Source of the DNA: Anaerolineae bacterium
GTDB lineage: Bacteria > Chloroflexota > Anaerolineae > Promineifilales > Promineifilaceae
NCBI GenBank assembly: GCA_028277515.1
Contig: JANQGC010000126.1
Coordinates: 1 to 25,589, forward strand
DNA length: 25,589 bases
Direction of reading: 5' to 3'
Shown: piece by piece, positions 7,293 to 14,806 of the stretch
Position numbering within the stretch: the first letter of the stretch is position 1
Layout of the letters: each line of letters starts with the position of its first letter
Made by a program: the position numbers and the translations under genes
Notes under the pieces: model-generated
What the model saw: only the letters and a program-made list of their open reading frames with translations
The model's database searches: none
What the model was told of the DNA's origin: nothing

Positions 7293-9359
7293 TTGCCACT
7301 TACAGAACTTGAAATCCCTGTCGTGTTAGATACTTCTTCGGCCGACCTGATAGCTGATTTCTTCATTCCTGCCTTATCTTCATCAATCCAATATGATCGT
7401 GGAGTTGGCTACTTTAGTTCTGGATGGTTGCGAATTACAAGTAAAGGTATGTTTAACTTTGCCGAGAATGGTGGCCATGCTCGATGGGTTACCAGTCCAA
7501 TATTAGATCCAGCCGATTGGGGAGCCTTACAAACGGGTGATTCAGCCCGTAACGATCCAATTCTACTTGCCTCTTTATCCAGAAGTATTCAAGATTTAGA
7601 ACGAACACTGGAAACTGACACCCTATCTGCTTTAGCTTGGATGGTTGCAGATGGAATTCTCACATTCAAGTTGGCTCTGCCAGTTAGCAAGCTAGCAGGT
7701 GGCGATTTCCACGATAAGTTTGGGATTTTTACGGATGATATTGGAAATCAAGTTTCCTTCAATGGTTCCTACAATGAAAGTGTACAAGGGACTCGAAATT
7801 ACGAATCAATAAAGATTTTTCGTTCATGGGAACCAGCCTATGAATCATTAGTTAATGCTGATGTTCAACGATTTGAAAGATTATGGCAAAATGATGATCC
7901 AAATGTGCGAGTTTTTGAGTTGCCAGAGGCAGCTCGAGCAAAAATTCTTCAATTACGAAAGAGTGATCGACCTTATTCAGAACCTGATTGGATAAATATC
8001 CAGCAATTAAAAGAGACACGATCTATTTACAAACCAATTCATCCTACAATTCCTGATAATATCAAGCTTCGTGATTATCAAGATGAGGCAATAAATGCCT
8101 GGTTTGCCAACCAATGCCAAGGTCTGTTTGAAATGGCTACTGGGACAGGCAAGACTATTACAGCCCTGGCAGCATCTGCCCGTTTGTTTGAACGGGAATC
8201 GAGATTAGCAGTAATTATCAGTGTCCCATACCAGCATTTGGTTGATCAATGGAAGGAAGAATCCAAACCATTTGGCTACCGATCCATCCTAGCTTATCAA
8301 AGTAAAGCAAAGTGGGTTGATGACCTGAATCATCAGATAATCGAATACAATGGTGGATTTCGCAACTTCATTACCGTTGTAACTACTCACACGACTTTTA
8401 TCAGCCCTCAGTTTCAAGGCAGTATTGCGCGGCTCACAGGCCCAGCGTTAATTTTGGCAGATGAGGCACACCATTTAGGGGCAGAGCGCAGTCGTCAAAG
8501 TTATCCTTTTCATATTTCATATCGACTGGCTCTATCGGCTACGCCAGACCGTTGGTTTGACGACGAAGGAACAGAAGCTTTACGCGCTTATTTTGGTGAA
8601 ACTGTTTACAAGTTTACGCTTGAGCAAGCAATTGGCGTCAGCCTTACACCTTATTATTATTATCCCTATCTGGTACCTTTAACCGACTTGGAAATGGAAC
8701 AATATGAAGAGTTGTCCATTAGGATTGCTAAACTTATGGGCGGGAAGAATGAAGAGATTCAAGATGCGCTCAAGATGTTGCTTATCAAGCGTGCAAGACT
8801 TCTCAATACGGCCGAAAATAAACTCGAAGCTTTATCTGATTTAGTCGATCAACAAGATAATATAGAACACACCCTATTTTATTGTGCGCCTAAACAAATT
8901 GATGAAGTGGTTAGCTTGCTTGGTTGGGATAAAGGGTTATTGGTCCATCGTTTTACGGCCGAAGAAAATCCGCAGGAACGCCAACAACTTCTAACTGATT
9001 TTGCGAATGGTGATTTACAAGCTCTAGTAGCAATGAAGTGTCTTGATGAGGGAGTAGATGTTCCTAGTACACGAACAGCTTTTTTTCTGGCTAGTACCGG
9101 AAATCCGCGCGAATTTATCCAAAGACGCGGCCGAATACTTCGTAAGTATCCGAACAAGGAATTTTCAATTATTCATGATTTAATCGCTGTTCCACCTAAT
9201 ATGCAATCTTCTGACTCGCCTTCATTTCAAGCCGAGCGCAGCATTATCCGTCGAGAATTGCAACGATTCAAAGAATTTGCCAATGTCGCCCAAAACAAGC
9301 ATCAGGCCATTGATGTTATTTGGGAAATCGCTAAACACTATGGTTTGATGGATTTTTAA
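7293..9359 (+). CDS. PLD-family nuclease fused to SF2 DEAH-box helicase
   Basis: This 688-residue protein has a single phospholipase-D-type half site near the N terminus (HDK at 140-142, then FNGSYNES). An SF2 helicase follows: Walker A ATGTGKT (282-288), DEAH (390-393), an SATP motif near 416 and the arginine-finger motif QRRGRILR near 609-616. The family is ResIII/type III-restriction-like. HKD proteins normally need two half sites, so dimerisation would be required for nuclease action. A TTG start at 7293 is chosen because the frame is closed by TAA at 7236 and no in-frame ATG precedes the conserved region; a weak GGA lies upstream. It leads the plus-strand defence operon and probably translocates on and cuts foreign DNA. 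DISARM also uses a helicase and a PLD protein, but as separate genes with DUF1998, which is absent here. Confidence 0.88.
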   Translation: MPLTELEIPVVLDTSSADLIADFFIPALSSSIQYDRGVGYFSSGWLRITSKGMFNFAENGGHARWVTSPILDPADWGALQTGDSARNDPILLASLSRSIQDLERTLETDTLSALAWMVADGILTFKLALPVSKLAGGDFHDKFGIFTDDIGNQVSFNGSYNESVQGTRNYESIKIFRSWEPAYESLVNADVQRFERLWQNDDPNVRVFELPEAARAKILQLRKSDRPYSEPDWINIQQLKETRSIYKPIHPTIPDNIKLRDYQDEAINAWFANQCQGLFEMATGTGKTITALAASARLFERESRLAVIISVPYQHLVDQWKEESKPFGYRSILAYQSKAKWVDDLNHQIIEYNGGFRNFITVVTTHTTFISPQFQGSIARLTGPALILADEAHHLGAERSRQSYPFHISYRLALSATPDRWFDDEGTEALRAYFGETVYKFTLEQAIGVSLTPYYYYPYLVPLTDLEMEQYEELSIRIAKLMGGKNEEIQDALKMLLIKRARLLNTAENKLEALSDLVDQQDNIEHTLFYCAPKQIDEVVSLLGWDKGLLVHRFTAEENPQERQQLLTDFANGDLQALVAMKCLDEGVDVPSTRTAFFLASTGNPREFIQRRGRILRKYPNKEFSIIHDLIAVPPNMQSSDSPSFQAERSIIRRELQRFKEFANVAQNKHQAIDVIWEIAKHYGLMDF

Positions 9360-9373
9360 AGAGGGGAATATCT

Positions 9374-9565
9374 ATGGTCAAGGAACGCATAAGGCAGCTT
9401 TTTACAAGTTACGAGACACCCATTCGCCAAATTATCAATGAAGTTACTGAAAAAGAACAACACAAAATTACAATGAAGAACCCACGAGGGATTTACGAGG
9501 AGATTGATGAGATTATTACTCGTGTTGCTCAACAAGAGTTAGATCGACAGGATTCTGAAAAATAA
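9374..9565 (+). CDS. Small 63-residue protein of the defence operon
   Basis: I do not recognise a family. It is a highly charged, probably all-helical protein (KERIRQLF..., EEIDEIITRVAQQELDRQ) without cysteines or membrane segments. Translation is well supported: GAGGGG lies 7 bases before ATG 9374, 14 bases after the helicase stop, and its own stop is 6 bases before the SMC-like gene. Its position between helicase and ATPase, and its size, suggest a linker or subunit holding the two large proteins together, or a small regulator. That role is inferred from context only. Confidence 0.7.
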   Translation: MVKERIRQLFTSYETPIRQIINEVTEKEQHKITMKNPRGIYEEIDEIITRVAQQELDRQDSEK

Positions 9566-9571
9566 ATAGCT

Positions 9572-11545
9572 ATGAAACTTGAGCTTGTGACTTTACAAAA
9601 TTTTCGTCAATATTATGGAAAACAACGGGTCAGATTAGCAACCCATCCACAGCGAAATGTCACCCTTATTCACGGAATCAATGGAGCTGGGAAAACTTCT
9701 TTGTTCCTAGCTTTAAATTGGTGTCTATACGGTAAAAATGTTGGTACAGGCAAAGATGAAATAAAGATAATCGATAATGTAGGCGAGTTGATGAGCAAGG
9801 AGGCTGTACAGCAAGCCCAAGTTGGCGATGAAATCGAAACACTTGTGGATGTTAAATTTATTCATGATGGTTGGCGTTACCAGGTTCGCCGCTCTTTGAC
9901 CGGCATTAAGCAAAGTGACTCAACCGTTAAATTCCCCAATTTGGATAAATTTATGATGATGCGAACTGGCACAGATGGTCAGGCTGAAAGAGTACCTAAT
10001 CCATTTGGGACAATGAATGCCATTCTACCAGCAAATGTACGTGAATATTTTTTGTTTGATGGCGAAAAGATTGATAATTTTGCCAAGCCTGAAGCGGCTA
10101 CTCAAGTAAAGGACGCAATCTATCTTGTGTTAAATATCGAGATTTTGGAGAGGTCTCATCGGCATTTAACAACCTCAGCTAAAGAATATCGTCGTCAATT
10201 AAAACAAGCATCAGAAGGTAAATTACGCGAACTTATCGAACGGGAAGAGAAGATCATCGAAGCGCAAGAAAAAGCGGAGCACCGCCAACAGGAACTAGCA
10301 GAAGAAAAAAAATTAGCTGAGAAGAAGATCGCAGAAATTGATGAACGTTTGCGCGATATTCAAGATGCCAAGAGCTTGCAAGAGCGACGAGACAGAATCG
10401 ATCAAGAGATTGAACAAAGACAATCAGAACTAAAATCTGTTGTTAACAAGCTGGCTACCATCGCAACTACCACACCAGCAGCCTTTGCTATGCTGGCTAT
10501 TGACCGTGCTATTGAAATTTTGGAGATTAAAAGAGAAAAGGGGGAAATCCCAAGTGGCATTCGACAACAGTTTGTGCAGGATTTATTAGCTGAGATGGTG
10601 TGCATTTGCGGTCGTCCCTTTGCAGAGCATAGTCCAGAACACCAACACCTGCTGCAATTGTTGGAAAGTCGCATTCCTGGCTCAATTGAGGATGACATTC
10701 TTAACACAAATGCTTTCCTGCAAACCTTAAATACAGTTGTGCCCGAAAGATTAGATGAAATTAATAATGAGATGCAACGGCGTACTGAACTCATCCATAT
10801 CATAGAATCAAATCGAGCAGAGTTAGATGATATCACGCGACAATTGGAAGGTTCACCAGTTGAAGAGATCAGCCGACTAGAACAACAACGACAAGAATTT
10901 CGCGAGGATATTGATGGATATAATCTTGATAGTGGTGCGCTATCTCGAGATATGGATAGATTAACCAAAGAGTTGAGAGACCTTGAAAAAGACATTGCCA
11001 AAGCAGAGAAACAAGAGGAATATCAACAATTGCTCAGTAAGAAGCTGGAACTGGCTCAGCAGTCAGCCGATGCGATTAATGAAATGTATCAAGCCTTCGC
11101 CGATGATATGCGTCAGCGCATTGAGATGAAAACAAAAGAGATCTTTAAGGAGTTAGTTTGGAAAGAAAGCCATTTTCAGAATGTTGAACTTGGTTCTGAT
11201 TTTAATCTTGAGGTTATAGATCGTTATGGAAAACCGGCTAGACCTGAGCTATCAGCAGGCGAACGGCAAGTGTTAAGTTTATCCTTTATCGCAGCAATGG
11301 GCCAAGTAAGTGAAGAAGAAGCGCCACTGGTAATGGATACACCGTTTGGTAGGCTCTCATCTCAACATCGGAACAGCATCACCCAAAGGCTGCCGGTTCT
11401 GGCGGATCAACTGGTTTTGTTTGTAACCGATGAAGAATTACACGGCGTTGCCCAAGACAACTTGCAACTTTACATCGGCGAAGAGTATCGGCTCAACTTT
11501 GATCGAATGACTAGCTGCACTAAGATAGAGAAAGTTTCCAAATGA
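9572..11545 (+). CDS. DndD-like SMC/Rad50-type ATPase (second copy in the cluster)
   Basis: 657 residues with split ABC-ATPase halves around coiled coils. Walker A is GINGAGKT (35-42), and a YFLFDGEKID motif typical of DndD-like proteins follows. Long helical arms flank a CICGRP motif (Cys344, Cys346) at the coil apex. The C-terminal half carries signature LSAGERQ (~560) and Walker B LVMDTPFGRLS (~590). Rad50 hooks are CxxC; here it is CxC, so metal bridging is uncertain. The protein is related to but clearly different from the DndD at 16360-18420, which lacks this cysteine pair. No good ribosome site precedes ATG 9572, suggesting coupling to the small upstream gene. It probably powers DNA scanning or cutting in the plus-strand module. 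It would be DndD-like in an automatic annotation. Confidence 0.85.
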   Translation: MKLELVTLQNFRQYYGKQRVRLATHPQRNVTLIHGINGAGKTSLFLALNWCLYGKNVGTGKDEIKIIDNVGELMSKEAVQQAQVGDEIETLVDVKFIHDGWRYQVRRSLTGIKQSDSTVKFPNLDKFMMMRTGTDGQAERVPNPFGTMNAILPANVREYFLFDGEKIDNFAKPEAATQVKDAIYLVLNIEILERSHRHLTTSAKEYRRQLKQASEGKLRELIEREEKIIEAQEKAEHRQQELAEEKKLAEKKIAEIDERLRDIQDAKSLQERRDRIDQEIEQRQSELKSVVNKLATIATTTPAAFAMLAIDRAIEILEIKREKGEIPSGIRQQFVQDLLAEMVCICGRPFAEHSPEHQHLLQLLESRIPGSIEDDILNTNAFLQTLNTVVPERLDEINNEMQRRTELIHIIESNRAELDDITRQLEGSPVEEISRLEQQRQEFREDIDGYNLDSGALSRDMDRLTKELRDLEKDIAKAEKQEEYQQLLSKKLELAQQSADAINEMYQAFADDMRQRIEMKTKEIFKELVWKESHFQNVELGSDFNLEVIDRYGKPARPELSAGERQVLSLSFIAAMGQVSEEEAPLVMDTPFGRLSSQHRNSITQRLPVLADQLVLFVTDEELHGVAQDNLQLYIGEEYRLNFDRMTSCTKIEKVSK

Positions 11546-11973
11546 ATGAAATGGATAGTAATCGCAAAGAGCGTGTATTGATTGATGAATCGGTGATCGA
11601 TATTTATCGCCAACTAAGGGCTGAAGGTGATACACAACCAGAACTTTCGCCATTTAGGTCAAATAAAGATGTTTTTATGCTAGCGACTTGTCTTGGCTTT
11701 CAAGCTGGTAGGCGATCAAAACTACCCTCTGGAGGAAAATCTGATATACGACAAAGTGTATTTAATGAAAATGATCTGGCAATCTTAAAAGCTATAGCCA
11801 TTGCCAATACTGGTGATGTGCACGTATTGTCAAATACAGGAGATGTCTTACGAATTGCTGAGGAATATGCACATAGTGGTATTTACGATTTAAAGGTGTA
11901 TTTGTTGGAACAGAGAGGGCAGCCCCTTATTAATCTTATTGAACTGATTCGGAACACAGACTTCCTGAATTAA
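11542..11973 (+). CDS. Probable DNA phosphorothioation-associated protein 4 family
   Basis: 143 residues. The pattern of an acidic N terminus, then SPFRSNKDVFMLATCLGFQAGRR, fits my memory of the small Dnd-associated protein 4 family found in phosphorothioation clusters. The family has no known biochemical role. The gene overlaps the SMC-like gene by four bases (ATGA), so the two are translationally coupled. An internal ATG at 11551 is an alternative start. The first 15 bases after the initial base are identical to those at the start of the ParB-like gene. The link to phosphorothioation supports reading the plus-strand operon as a partner of the dnd genes; the family assignment is from memory and moderately secure. 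Confidence 0.6.
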   Translation: MNEMDSNRKERVLIDESVIDIYRQLRAEGDTQPELSPFRSNKDVFMLATCLGFQAGRRSKLPSGGKSDIRQSVFNENDLAILKAIAIANTGDVHVLSNTGDVLRIAEEYAHSGIYDLKVYLLEQRGQPLINLIELIRNTDFLN

Positions 11974-12118
11974 GCAACAATTTTGATACGAATGAGTTCT
12001 TATAGATAGGTAATCCTCATGAACTTACTTAAGAATCAAATAGACAGCAAAGGACCTTTAAATATCTTTCTAGAAAACGTAGTTTTTAAGACTCCATACA
12101 AATTGTGAGGTGAATGAA
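11974..12118 (+). other. 145-base gap splitting the plus-strand operon
   Basis: This is the only sizeable gap in the plus-strand defence operon. It contains no gene and no hairpin-plus-T terminator. It is AT-rich and may carry an internal promoter, but no pair of hexamers with good spacing was found. A GTGAGG ribosome site for the next gene lies at its right end (12105-12110). Confidence 0.4.
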
Positions 12119-13237
12119 ATGGATATGAATCTACAATTTGCTTCTATTGATCAACTATATCTTGATCCACTGAATCCAAGAGTGGGAAGGCACAATTTGG
12201 GGCAGGATGTTCCTCAGGATGAAATTCTTGATATGGTTTCCGATTGGAAGCTTGATGAACTGGCTCATTCATTTTTAGAAAACAATGGGTTCTGGTTGCA
12301 TGAGGCCCTATTGGTGGCAGAAGAAATGCTGTATGGTGAAATGAGACTCGTTGTAATTGAAGGAAATCGTCGTCTTGCTGCCCTAAAATATCTCTTTAAA
12401 GCCTATAATGGAGAACCCCTCTCGAGAAAATGGAAGGAAATTAGTGAAAGCGCTGAGCCTCCTTCCGACTTATTTACGAAAGTGCCATATATTTTAGTAG
12501 AGTCTAGAGAGGATGTTCAAGCATTTTTAGGGTTCAGGCATGTTACTGGAATTAAACAGTGGGATGCAGATGAAAAAGCATACTTCATCGCAAAACTAAT
12601 TGATGAGCAAGGAATGACATATGAACAAGTCATGAGGCAGATTGGTAGCACAACCCCTGCGGTCCGACGTCATTACATTGCCTATCGAGTTTTACTACAA
12701 ATTGAAGAAAGCGTTAAGGATTATGATAAGAGGCGCGCTGAACAAAGCTTCACAATTCTTTATATGTCCCTTGATACAGTTGGTGGGAAAAAATATCTAG
12801 ACATCAATATCGACGCTGATCCTCATATTATCAATACATTTGTACCTCATAGTCATATGGAGAATTTGGTCAGTTTTGCAAAATGGTTGTATGGTGATAG
12901 TAAAAGCGCACCTGTAATAAACAACACGGATCAGGTATCGAAATTTGGTAAAGTGCTCGAAAGCGAAGAAGCAATTAGCTACATGAAACGCACCAAGAAC
13001 CCAAATATCGAGCATGCTTATCAATTGGCAGGTGGAGATGAAGAAGAAATTGCTCGTTTTATTCAGCAGGCGGCGGACAATGTAGAAGAAGCTTTATCAC
13101 GTGTACAACATCACCGGGAATCCCCTTTAGTTAGAGCACAGGTGAAACGTTTGGGAATTGATGTCCTCACCTTATTAAATAATTTTTCAATGATAAAGCA
13201 AGAGTTATTTGATAAATTTTCTCAGGAAGCGTCTTAA
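12119..13237 (+). CDS. ParB/sulfiredoxin-fold protein with HTH, defence-associated
   Basis: 372 residues from ATG 12119, which has GAGG 8 bases upstream; the GTG at 12110 overlaps that ribosome site and is less likely. The N-terminal ParB-like fold is shown by LDPLNPR and the nucleotide-binding motif VIEGNRRLAALKYL (81-85 core). A ParB/KorB-like helix-turn-helix region follows (GMTYEQVMRQIGSTTPAVRRHY). No partition partner ParA is nearby, so plasmid segregation is unlikely. ParB folds are related to the DUF262 domain which, in SspE, senses phosphorothioated DNA. A role as NTP-dependent DNA sensor for the neighbouring protein is inferred. Its stop overlaps the next start by one base (TAATG). 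Confidence 0.75.
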   Translation: MDMNLQFASIDQLYLDPLNPRVGRHNLGQDVPQDEILDMVSDWKLDELAHSFLENNGFWLHEALLVAEEMLYGEMRLVVIEGNRRLAALKYLFKAYNGEPLSRKWKEISESAEPPSDLFTKVPYILVESREDVQAFLGFRHVTGIKQWDADEKAYFIAKLIDEQGMTYEQVMRQIGSTTPAVRRHYIAYRVLLQIEESVKDYDKRRAEQSFTILYMSLDTVGGKKYLDINIDADPHIINTFVPHSHMENLVSFAKWLYGDSKSAPVINNTDQVSKFGKVLESEEAISYMKRTKNPNIEHAYQLAGGDEEEIARFIQQAADNVEEALSRVQHHRESPLVRAQVKRLGIDVLTLLNNFSMIKQELFDKFSQEAS

Positions 13238-14166
13238 TGATTGCGTTACCAACAAAAGGCTTTGCAAAATCTGTAACAAAACATAATTTAAAGTTGAACC
13301 TTTTTTGTGATTGGATTGAGGCAAGCCTTCTCTTTAATGATCTTGAATCTGTTTTGTCTCAAATTGATGTAGTGGATGTACTTATCGAAGAGGAAAGATA
13401 TACAAAACAGGATTTTGCACTCGAAGGCATAAAAAATGCCTGGATGGAAATTAGGAGAAGAATACATTGTTTTGGAAAAGAATCGGCAATTCAAGTTAAT
13501 AAATTACGAATTCAACGGTTGGATAATTGGCGCAGTTATCCCGCATATACTTTCTGTTTGTTGCTATCATTAGCCCCATATTATGATTGGTGGGTAGAGG
13601 ATAGTTATCTTGAGCAAGGCGAATTATTTGAACTTCTTTCAGAAGCATCATTTAGGGCCCAATTCGAATATTGGGAAGTATATAGAACTGGTTGGGCTAG
13701 AAGTAATGCGATTCAACTCCGAGAAACTGCAAATGAGGTGGCAGAACGATTGGGTGAAGATTTGGGCGATCTTGATACCTGGGATGAACCATATGCAAAG
13801 GAACTTGGGTTGGACATTGTTTGCTATAAGGCATATCCAGATAATTGGTTAGGCATTCCTATCTACATGATGCAGTGTGCTAGTGGAAGTAATTGGAACT
13901 TGAAATTACACACACCCGATTTGGCAAAATGGAAAGACATAATCCATTTCAAGAGTTATCCAGTAAAGTCTTTTTCTACCCCGTTCGTACTTACAGAAAA
14001 AGAATTTAAACGATGTGCTACAGCAGTTCAGGGCCTTTTTTTAGATCGGTGTCGTTTACTGGGAGTAGAGAGTTTAAATAGGATATCGCTTTCCAATTCT
14101 TTAAAAGATAGGTTGATCGGCTGGGCAGAGTCTAGGATAGACAGGTTACTTATTAACTCAAGATAA
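13237..14166 (+). CDS. Uncharacterised protein, possible degenerate PD-(D/E)XK nuclease
   Basis: 309 residues, no confident family. The middle has a helix with DEPYAKE followed by GLDIVCYK (Asp193) and, after a turn, IPIYMMQCASGSNW (Gln213) with Lys223 further on. This order (acidic helix, GxD strand, then a strand with Q-C) resembles Mrr-like restriction folds of the PD-(D/E)XK group. The usual QxK lysine is replaced by alanine, so the core is either inactive or uses Lys223. The rest is helical and rich in tryptophan and tyrosine. Translation is coupled to the ParB-like gene (TAATG). The pair could form a sensor-effector unit. Confidence in the gene is high; confidence in the nuclease reading is about 0.4. 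Confidence 0.75.
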   Translation: MIALPTKGFAKSVTKHNLKLNLFCDWIEASLLFNDLESVLSQIDVVDVLIEEERYTKQDFALEGIKNAWMEIRRRIHCFGKESAIQVNKLRIQRLDNWRSYPAYTFCLLLSLAPYYDWWVEDSYLEQGELFELLSEASFRAQFEYWEVYRTGWARSNAIQLRETANEVAERLGEDLGDLDTWDEPYAKELGLDIVCYKAYPDNWLGIPIYMMQCASGSNWNLKLHTPDLAKWKDIIHFKSYPVKSFSTPFVLTEKEFKRCATAVQGLFLDRCRLLGVESLNRISLSNSLKDRLIGWAESRIDRLLINSR

Positions 14167-14197
14167 TATAGAAGTTTAAATCAAAAAAATTGGTTTC

Positions 14198-14794
14198 TCA
14201 AACATACTCTCTAATTAGTTGCTTGGGTGAACGCCAACTCCCAAAAATATTTGGATCACCTTTAAGAAACTGATTTCTATCTTTTTGGATTATACCAAGC
14301 TTTCCCAACGCATAATCTTCAGTGTAGCACTCAAGTATTTTTCGTGTTATTCCTGGCAACATTGTGCTATTAGGGCCAAAATGTTGCTTACTATGCTCTT
14401 CACTCAGGTAACTCATCAATGCCGAAAATAATTGATTCTGCGTAAATATTTTGTGTTGGGGCAAGTAAGTATGGTAAAAGAAATGCCATGTTTCGGCTCG
14501 CTTAGGATCACTCGTCAATTCCCAATGCATGAACCATTGCGTGACTAATGATTTCAATTCAGGATCATGTTCATAAACGATTGTACCCATTGGAGTTAGT
14601 TTTAATGGCAAACCCAGTTTAGTAATGCCAACTCGATACAGCCAATTGCGGTATCGTTGTGAATAGGGCGCTCCATAACCAAAAGGTCGAGCTAAATCTT
14701 TGTCCTTTAACTCTGGATTTTCTAATCCATATTTCAATAACCCGGCTAGTCGTTCTCGATTTAGACCAAAATTCCCATGAAAATAAACAGCCAT
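14198..14794 (-). CDS. Short DUF4007-family protein of the phosphorothioation operon
   Basis: 198 residues. It has the DUF4007 layout: an N-terminal FHGNFGLNRERLAGLL, then FGYGAPYSQRYRNWLYRVGI, LTPMGTIVYEHDP and WFMHWELTSDPKRAETWHFF. DUF4007 proteins often lie beside DndC-like or other PAPS-reductase-like genes, but most are nearer 290 residues, so this is a compact version. AGGAGG lies 6 bases before ATG 14794, and the gene starts 12 bases after the cysteine desulfurase stop, placing it last in the dnd operon. Its 3' end faces the plus-strand operon only 31 bases away. The biochemical role of the family is unknown; context suggests an accessory to modification or a bridge to restriction. Confidence 0.7.
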   Translation of the reverse strand: MAVYFHGNFGLNRERLAGLLKYGLENPELKDKDLARPFGYGAPYSQRYRNWLYRVGITKLGLPLKLTPMGTIVYEHDPELKSLVTQWFMHWELTSDPKRAETWHFFYHTYLPQHKIFTQNQLFSALMSYLSEEHSKQHFGPNSTMLPGITRKILECYTEDYALGKLGIIQKDRNQFLKGDPNIFGSWRSPKQLIREYV

Positions 14795-14806
14795 CTTGCC
14801 TCCTAC

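Noticed and set aside
10402..11001. 199-codon minus-strand frame inside the SMC-like gene
   Set aside because: Serine/arginine-rich antisense shadow of the coiled-coil region; no start signal and no known domain.
12119..13237. Plasmid or chromosome partition gene parB
   Set aside because: No ParA neighbour and no parS-like repeats were seen; the gene is embedded in a defence operon.
7293..14166. DISARM or BREX assignment for the plus-strand operon
   Set aside because: A helicase and PLD domain are present, but DUF1998, a methyltransferase, PglZ, BrxC and BrxL-type genes are not seen; Dnd genes fit the neighbourhood better.
14167..14197. Bidirectional terminator between the convergent operons
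   Set aside because: The 31-base gap has an A-run but no stem of more than a few base pairs.
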